DNA of 64,000 nucleotides from JBEKUY01 sp049514555. Its GTDB lineage: Bacteria; Acidobacteriota; Terriglobia; Acidiferrales; UBA7541. Shown here in pieces: positions 59,465 through 64,000 of the stretch. A program made the translations under genes and the position numbers. The number at the start of each line of letters is the position of its first letter. Positions within the stretch are counted from its first letter, which is position 1. Under the pieces are notes generated by a model. That model searched no databases. It saw only the letters and a list, made by a program, of their open reading frames with translations, and was not told the origin of the DNA. The stretch is from assembly GCA_049514555.1 (NCBI GenBank), contig JBEKUY010000002.1:476069-540068 (forward strand), read 5' to 3'.

Positions 59465-60754
59465 TTATTCGACGACGACACGGAGAAACTTCTTCTTGCC
59501 GGCACGGAGGAGGAATTCGCCGCGTTTGGTCAGATCGATGTCTCTGCGAAAATCGTCGATTCGAGCGCCATCGATTTCGACGCCGCCCTGCTTGATCAGC
59601 CGCTCGGCCTCGCTCTTCGAAGGCGCGAGATCGAGCTCGACGAGCAGCGCCGTGAGCTTCTTGGCGCCGCCGCGCGCGAGCTTCCGCACCGGCGCTTCAT
59701 CGGGCGCTTGGCGCTCGCGGAAGACGCGCTGAAACTCCTCGGCGGCTTTCTTCGCCGCGTCGGCGCCGTGGAAACCGGCGATCACTTCCCGCGCGAGGTC
59801 CATCTTGACGTCCATGGGATGCGACTTCGCCTTTGCCACGCTCTCCCGCAATTGCCCGATTTCCGCCGGAGTCCGGTCCGTCAGCAGTTCCCAGTAGGAC
59901 CACATCAGCTCGTCGGGAATCGACATCATTTTACCGAACATCTCCCGGGGCGTTTCGGTGATGCCCACGTAATTGCCCAGGCTCTTCGACATTTTGCGCT
60001 GCCCGTCGAGCCCGACAAGGATGGGCATGGTCAGGGCGACCTGGATTTCCGGTCGGTATTCCACTTCAATTTCGGGATGGTCTAGCTGATATTGGACGGC
60101 CTTTTCCCGGCCGTACGCGAGCTGAATTTCCCGGCCCATCAGCAGATTGAACTTTTGTTCCGACGCTCCCAGCTCGACGTCGGCTTCGAGCACCACCGAA
60201 TCGTAAGCCACCAGCAACGGGTACAGCAGCTCGTGCATCGAGATGGGCTGCTGCTTTTCGAGCCGCGAATGAAAATCCTCGTGCTCCAGCATCCGCGCCA
60301 CGCGGTATTTCCCGCAGAGCCGCACGATATCGTAGCTCGTCAGCTTGTCTAGCCACTCGCTGTTGTAGCGGACTTCGGTTTTCGCCGGGTCGAGTATCTT
60401 GAAGACCTGCGCGAGGTACGTCTTGGCGTTTTCCTGGACCTGCTCGCGCGAAAGCGGCGGGCGCGTTTCCGATTGCCCGGTGGGGTCGCCCACCAGCGCT
60501 GTAAAATCTCCAATCAAGAAGACGGCCGTGTGGCCGAGATCCTGAAAATGCTTGAGCTTGCGGATGACCACCGTGTGGCCCAAGTGAAGGTCCGGCGCCG
60601 TCGGGTCCACGCCCAGCTTCGCGCGCAACGGCTTGCCGGTCTTGAGCGAGCGCGCGAGCTTGGCGCGCAGCTCTTCTTCGCGGATGATTTCCGCCGCGCC
60701 CTTTTTCAGGTACGCGACCTGCTCGTCAACGGGTTTGAATGTAGTCTGCGTCAT
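59465..60754 (-). CDS. tyrS: Tyrosine--tRNA ligase
   Basis: The 429-aa enzyme is of the class I TyrRS type with HLGHT (HIGH) near residue 57, GVDPTAPDLHLGH, and KMSKSLGNYVGI (KMSKS) near 240. The C-terminal S4 domain is visible (SKSEAERLIKQGGVEID). ATG at 60754 starts MTQTTFKPVDEQVAYL; the frame is open much further but overlaps purN in another phase. It follows purN by 33 bases on the same strand. Confidence 0.97.
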   Translation of the reverse strand: MTQTTFKPVDEQVAYLKKGAAEIIREEELRAKLARSLKTGKPLRAKLGVDPTAPDLHLGHTVVIRKLKHFQDLGHTAVFLIGDFTALVGDPTGQSETRPPLSREQVQENAKTYLAQVFKILDPAKTEVRYNSEWLDKLTSYDIVRLCGKYRVARMLEHEDFHSRLEKQQPISMHELLYPLLVAYDSVVLEADVELGASEQKFNLLMGREIQLAYGREKAVQYQLDHPEIEVEYRPEIQVALTMPILVGLDGQRKMSKSLGNYVGITETPREMFGKMMSIPDELMWSYWELLTDRTPAEIGQLRESVAKAKSHPMDVKMDLAREVIAGFHGADAAKKAAEEFQRVFRERQAPDEAPVRKLARGGAKKLTALLVELDLAPSKSEAERLIKQGGVEIDGARIDDFRRDIDLTKRGEFLLRAGKKKFLRVVVE

Positions 60755-60786
60755 ATCGTGCCAGGATGCAGGCCTCCGGGCTGGCG

Positions 60787-61413
60787 CTATGTAACCCCTT
60801 TGTCTTTGGAAATCAATACTACCCGCCTTCCCTCGATGCGGTAGCGCCCTTCGAGAACGATACGCACCGCTTCCGTATAAATCCGGTGTTCCTCCTTGAG
60901 GATGCGCTCGGAGAGCGAATCGGGCGTGTCGTCGTCCCGCACCGGGACGACGGCCTGCACGACGATCGGCCCGGCATCGAGCTTTTCGTCCACAAAATGA
61001 ACCGTGCAGCCCGAGAATTTTGCGCCGTATTCGAGCGCCTGCCGTTGTGACTCGAGTCCCGGAAACGCGGGCAGCAGCGCGGGATGAATGTTCAGGATGC
61101 GGTTCGGATACGCGGCGATGAAGTAGGGCGAAAGCAGCCGCATGAATCCGGCCAGGCAGATCAGGTCCACCTGCTTCTCGCGTAGGGCGGCGACTACTTG
61201 CCGGTCGTAGGCTTCGCGTTCGAGCCCCTTCGAGGGAATCACGCGGGTCTCGATGCCCAGCGCCTTGGCCTTCTCGATTCCCGGCGCGCCCTCGCGATTG
61301 CTGATGACGATCGAGATTTCCGCGTTCGGAATCCGTCCCGCCGCGACACTCTCCGCCAAGGCCACGAAGTTCGACCCGCGCCCGCTCAGCAGCACGCCAA
61401 TTCGCTTCATCAT
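60787..61413 (-). CDS. purN: Phosphoribosylglycinamide formyltransferase 1
   Basis: The 208-aa enzyme transfers a formyl group from 10-formyl-THF to GAR. The signature is VLLSGRGSNFVAL at the N-terminus, ISNREGAPGIEKA and NIHPALLPAFPG, with the active Asp in VHFVDEKLDAGPIV. ATG at 61413 or the next Met codon is the start. It is in the same run as tyrS. Confidence 0.95.
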   Translation of the reverse strand: MMKRIGVLLSGRGSNFVALAESVAAGRIPNAEISIVISNREGAPGIEKAKALGIETRVIPSKGLEREAYDRQVVAALREKQVDLICLAGFMRLLSPYFIAAYPNRILNIHPALLPAFPGLESQRQALEYGAKFSGCTVHFVDEKLDAGPIVVQAVVPVRDDDTPDSLSERILKEEHRIYTEAVRIVLEGRYRIEGRRVVLISKDKGVT

Positions 61414-61570
61414 TGCCGAAGCAAATTAGCACATCCGCTTCGGCCTGCCAAACGGCAGCGCGGCGATCGTAGGTCAGTCTCCGATAAGCGCGTTTACCAG
61501 GACTTGACCGTTTAATTTGTGACTTTCAGGATTACTTCCGGTTGGCCGACGATACTGATACACTGCAGCA

Positions 61571-62164
61571 ATGAACCGCATGGTTTTGACCGCATTGTTC
61601 CTCCTCTCGGTTTCCACAGTGTATTCCCAGCAGAAATCGGAGCCCGGGCAGCCGAGCTACAGCCATGATTCCAAAGGGCTCGAAAAACAACTTGAACCGG
61701 CTCTGCAAGCGTACACGGCGGGCAAGCTCCCCGATGTCGACAAGCAGTTCAATCGCTTCGTGATGCCCGATGCTCAAAAATGGTTTGCGCAGTACTTTCC
61801 ACAAGACCGAGTGCAAGAGCTCGGCAAACGGCAGGCCGAAGCCGAAGACAATTGGGAAACGGGCATCACGGCCCTCATGAGTTTGTTCCCGAAGGGCACG
61901 CAGTTTCGCGTCCGTTGCACCCCGAGCCAGACGAAGAGTCCTCAAGAAACGCAGACTTCAACCGGCACGGTACTACCCTCGTCGCCACCTCCAGTCGAGA
62001 CTTATTTGATTGAGTTTTCTGCTAACAAGACCAATGTTCTGGGTGTCAAGAGTTTTGCTTCTGTCGCTCTTCTCGTTTACTCCGATGGAGCCTATCGGTT
62101 TGTTGGAGACGAAGATGGCCCCTTCTGGTCGGCACCTCCTAAGCAGGGCAACAAGAAACCTTGA
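61571..62164 (+). CDS. Exported hypothetical protein (197 aa)
   Basis: The frame starts with a signal peptide (MVLTALFLLSVSTVYSQQ). The mature protein has a helical first part (GLEKQLEPALQAYTAGKLPD, RFVMPDAQKWFAQYFPQDRV), a Ser/Thr/Pro-rich linker and a beta-rich end (VLGVKSFASVALLVYSDGAY). No family is recognised. It looks like a periplasmic protein that could bind a ligand, but nothing shows what. Confidence 0.6.
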   Translation: MNRMVLTALFLLSVSTVYSQQKSEPGQPSYSHDSKGLEKQLEPALQAYTAGKLPDVDKQFNRFVMPDAQKWFAQYFPQDRVQELGKRQAEAEDNWETGITALMSLFPKGTQFRVRCTPSQTKSPQETQTSTGTVLPSSPPPVETYLIEFSANKTNVLGVKSFASVALLVYSDGAYRFVGDEDGPFWSAPPKQGNKKP

Positions 62165-62340
62165 AGCAATCGCGATGGAATGAAGAGGTCTTGCCCTAGG
62201 CCTGTTTTTCGAATGGGCTGGGTCAAGTCCTGGTTTGTCGGCTAACCGGACATCTGCCGCACCGGTACTCTACTTCTCCGGTTAGCGCGTTAATCAGGCA
62301 TTAGGCGTGTTAGGCGAACTAAACTAGAATCAGTACATAG

Positions 62341-62556
62341 ATGGAAGAGGACCGAAGATTCGTTATTCCCACAGTCTCAAGAGCAAAGATTTCTCGCAAT
62401 CTCTCGTATCCGATCGGAGCGGAGCGCGTCTCCGATCTGCTTGCTTCCGCTGCCCGACTTGCCGAGCTCAAATTGCACTTTTACTCGGGATTCGACGTTC
62501 AGTTGCGTAGCGGACATTACGAGTTCCTACGCGTCGAGTATCTAGACAATGCGTAA
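62341..62556 (+). CDS. Small hypothetical protein (71 aa)
   Basis: A 71-residue frame with plausible composition (FVIPTVSRAKISRNLSYPIG, ERVSDLLASAARLAELKLHF) and no signal or membrane segment. No ribosome binding site stands out and there is no recognised homology. It may be a short real protein or a remnant. Confidence 0.35.
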   Translation: MEEDRRFVIPTVSRAKISRNLSYPIGAERVSDLLASAARLAELKLHFYSGFDVQLRSGHYEFLRVEYLDNA

Positions 62557-62742
62557 GGTGTTGAGCGGCCTAGGATGCCAAAATGGAAATCCCTGGAATG
62601 GAGGCGTTCGATGAGAATGGTTGCCAATCAACTCGATTCGATAAGGTCTACAAGCGGGAACCTGGGCCACTGTCACGCTTCCGGCATATCCGATGTGCGG
62701 CATAGGGTGCACTTCCACGGAGGCTCTGCGATCTTCGCTCGC

Positions 62743-63756
62743 ATGGTCCAATTCATCTTGCTCCTGGTACTGCTTGGCTGGGGCTGCGGCGGCGGGTCCT
62801 CCCCGGCCCCGTCTCCCCCCTCTTCGTCGTATGCCGACCAGTTCGATTTCCTGTGGCAGAGATTCGATCAAACATACTCATATTTTGTTTACAAGAACAT
62901 CGATTGGCAGGGTCTGCGGAACACCTATCGCCCCTTAGCCATCCAGGCGAATTCCCAGAGTGAATTTGTGCAAGTCCTCGGGCAAATGCTCTCGAATCTT
63001 CACGACCTTCATGTAAACCTCATCAGCCCTGCTGGCACATACATTCCCACCTTCACGGATACAGATTTCGTGAATTTCAGTTCTTCTGTGTGGCAGCAGT
63101 ATCTGCAAACGAAGGGGACGAATATTCAGCAACACGCCCTCTTCACGACCGGCCAACTCGGTGGCGTGGCTTACATCGCCATTCGGTCCTGGGCTCCTTC
63201 CTCGAGCACGGAGACGGCGGACCTCGACACAGCCTTGGAGCAGTTTCGCAACGCCCCGGGAATCATCATTGACGTGCGGATGAATCCTGGAGGCGATAGC
63301 GCGACGGCCGGAAACTTCGCGGGCCGGTTCGCGGATCAGACGCGAACGGTCGGGTTTGTTCAATTCCGCGATGGGCCTGCGCACAGCGACTTCGGTCCGT
63401 TGCAGACCCGGCAGGTTATACCGCGCGGCCCGTGGCAGTTGACAGGGCCGGTGCTCTTGCTGATCGGCCGCGGCTGCTTTAGCTCCAATGAGGACTTCAT
63501 AAGTCAGATGCGTGAGCTGCCTAACGTGACGGTTGTGGGAGATACTTCAGGAGGGCACTCGGGAGACCCCGTTGCCTCTAACCTGTCAGACGGGTGGCAA
63601 TTCACCGTATCGACCTGGATCGATTACACGGCTGAAATGCAGATCATCGAAGATAGGGGAATCGATCCTGCCATCTTCATTCCCACAACAGCCGCCGATT
63701 TTCAGGCAGGAAGGGATCCGGTGTTGGACTTTGCGATAAGCCACTTCGCCAATTAG
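62743..63756 (+). CDS. S41-family peptidase, predicted lipoprotein
   Basis: The 337-aa product starts with a lipoprotein signal (MVQFILLLVLLGWGCGGG, Cys as lipobox residue), a short Pro/Ser linker, then the S41 C-terminal-processing-peptidase core. The typical segments are LGGVAYIAIRSWAP, GIIIDVRMNPGGDS, LLIGRGCFSSNEDFISQM (nucleophile region, where the family has xxSxxE) and VVGDTSGGHSG. The PDZ domain usually present seems absent. The frame is open upstream to 62575; ATG at 62743 is chosen because it begins the lipoprotein signal. Confidence 0.8.
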   Translation: MVQFILLLVLLGWGCGGGSSPAPSPPSSSYADQFDFLWQRFDQTYSYFVYKNIDWQGLRNTYRPLAIQANSQSEFVQVLGQMLSNLHDLHVNLISPAGTYIPTFTDTDFVNFSSSVWQQYLQTKGTNIQQHALFTTGQLGGVAYIAIRSWAPSSSTETADLDTALEQFRNAPGIIIDVRMNPGGDSATAGNFAGRFADQTRTVGFVQFRDGPAHSDFGPLQTRQVIPRGPWQLTGPVLLLIGRGCFSSNEDFISQMRELPNVTVVGDTSGGHSGDPVASNLSDGWQFTVSTWIDYTAEMQIIEDRGIDPAIFIPTTAADFQAGRDPVLDFAISHFAN

Positions 63757-63886
63757 CACGAATTATCCCGAAGATCCATTGTGAGATACCGAATCTTGAA
63801 CTCTTTCGTCCTTTGAATTAGTTGTACTCCCACCGATAACGGCTGGCGGATGGGCTAGTCTTAACTCCCGATAAGTCGCTAGCCTT

Positions 63887-63952
63887 GATCGGAAACGCCT
63901 CGGCCGAGCAGTTCTCTGGAAGACGAAGAATTAAATGCGAGGCGTTTCCGAT
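63887..63952. repeat. Inverted repeat near the right edge
   Basis: ATCGGAAACGCCTCG (63888-63902) and its exact complement (63938-63952) are separated by 35 bases. No gene is visible in the last 244 bases. It could be a terminator-like structure, an operator for a gene beyond the edge, or a mobile-element end. Confidence 0.4.
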
Positions 63953-64000
63953 AAGGAGACTAGGAGGAAGCCGCTGGCGTTTGCGGCGGACGCGTTGAGC

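Overview
This window looks like a chromosomal piece of a GC-rich Acidobacteriota bacterium. The pointers are an exported von Willebrand A protein of the kind typical of Acidobacteria (5599-6732), high GC with heavy GTG/TTG start use, many small exported proteins of unknown role, and the local gene order. The phylum call is inference; no rRNA is present to confirm it. The window is mostly the replication-origin neighbourhood: dnaA, dnaN, gyrB and gyrA on the minus strand (7970-18735), rpmH-rnpA-yidD-yidC-khpB on the plus strand (28754-31942), and rsmG-parA-parB with two parS sites (35212-37742).

Region by region. 1-6.7 kb: end of glmM, a CRP-like palindrome and a possible structured RNA, serS, a TonB-like protein with an in-frame leader ORF, a LOG-family protein divergent from the vWA protein. 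6.8-18.7 kb: lactonase-gyrA-small ORF-gyrB, a complete type II restriction-modification (R-M) cassette (methyltransferase, endonuclease, controller) lodged between gyrB and dnaN where recF often sits, then dnaN, a probable origin and dnaA. 19-25.5 kb: a beta-propeller protein and a membrane protein, then the minus-strand run rplU-rpmA-obgE-nadD-rsfS-sigma54 activator-rlmH behind a near-consensus promoter. 25.6-28.6 kb: exported and membrane proteins, a barrel-protein remnant, an esterase. 28.7-38.3 kb: rpmH operon, selD, a CPBP protease, rsmG, parABS and a bactofilin. 38.4-46.1 kb: rhomboid-TPR protease, purD, a pentapeptide-repeat protein, a metal-binding-like membrane protein, glutamate dehydrogenase, thiD. 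46.2-51.1 kb: pyrimidine genes pyrR-pyrB-pyrC on the minus strand, a broken pyrD, rlpA and pyrF on the plus strand. 51.1-55.4 kb: selB, tatA, DoxX, cupin and a Gln-rich exported protein. 55.7-57.7 kb: a tRNA-Asn gene whose 3' 49 bases are repeated exactly 1.8 kb away, which looks like the scar of an integrated element. 57.8-64 kb: a deoxynucleoside kinase, tyrS, purN, hypothetical exported proteins and an S41 peptidase lipoprotein.

How the genes fit together: initiation (dnaA, DnaA-box clusters, dnaN), supercoiling (gyrA/B), segregation (parABS with a bactofilin that may be its scaffold) and membrane insertion (yidC/yidD) are clustered as in many bacteria. selD and selB imply selenocysteine use, although selA and tRNA-Sec are not seen here. 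The most unusual points are the R-M cassette within the origin cluster, with an identical 11-bp operator-like sequence in front of both the controller and methyltransferase genes, the degenerate pyrD, the tRNA-Asn duplication, and several small ORFs with good ribosome binding sites. I found no CRISPR array, no insertion sequence with an intact transposase, and no clearly novel multi-gene defence system.
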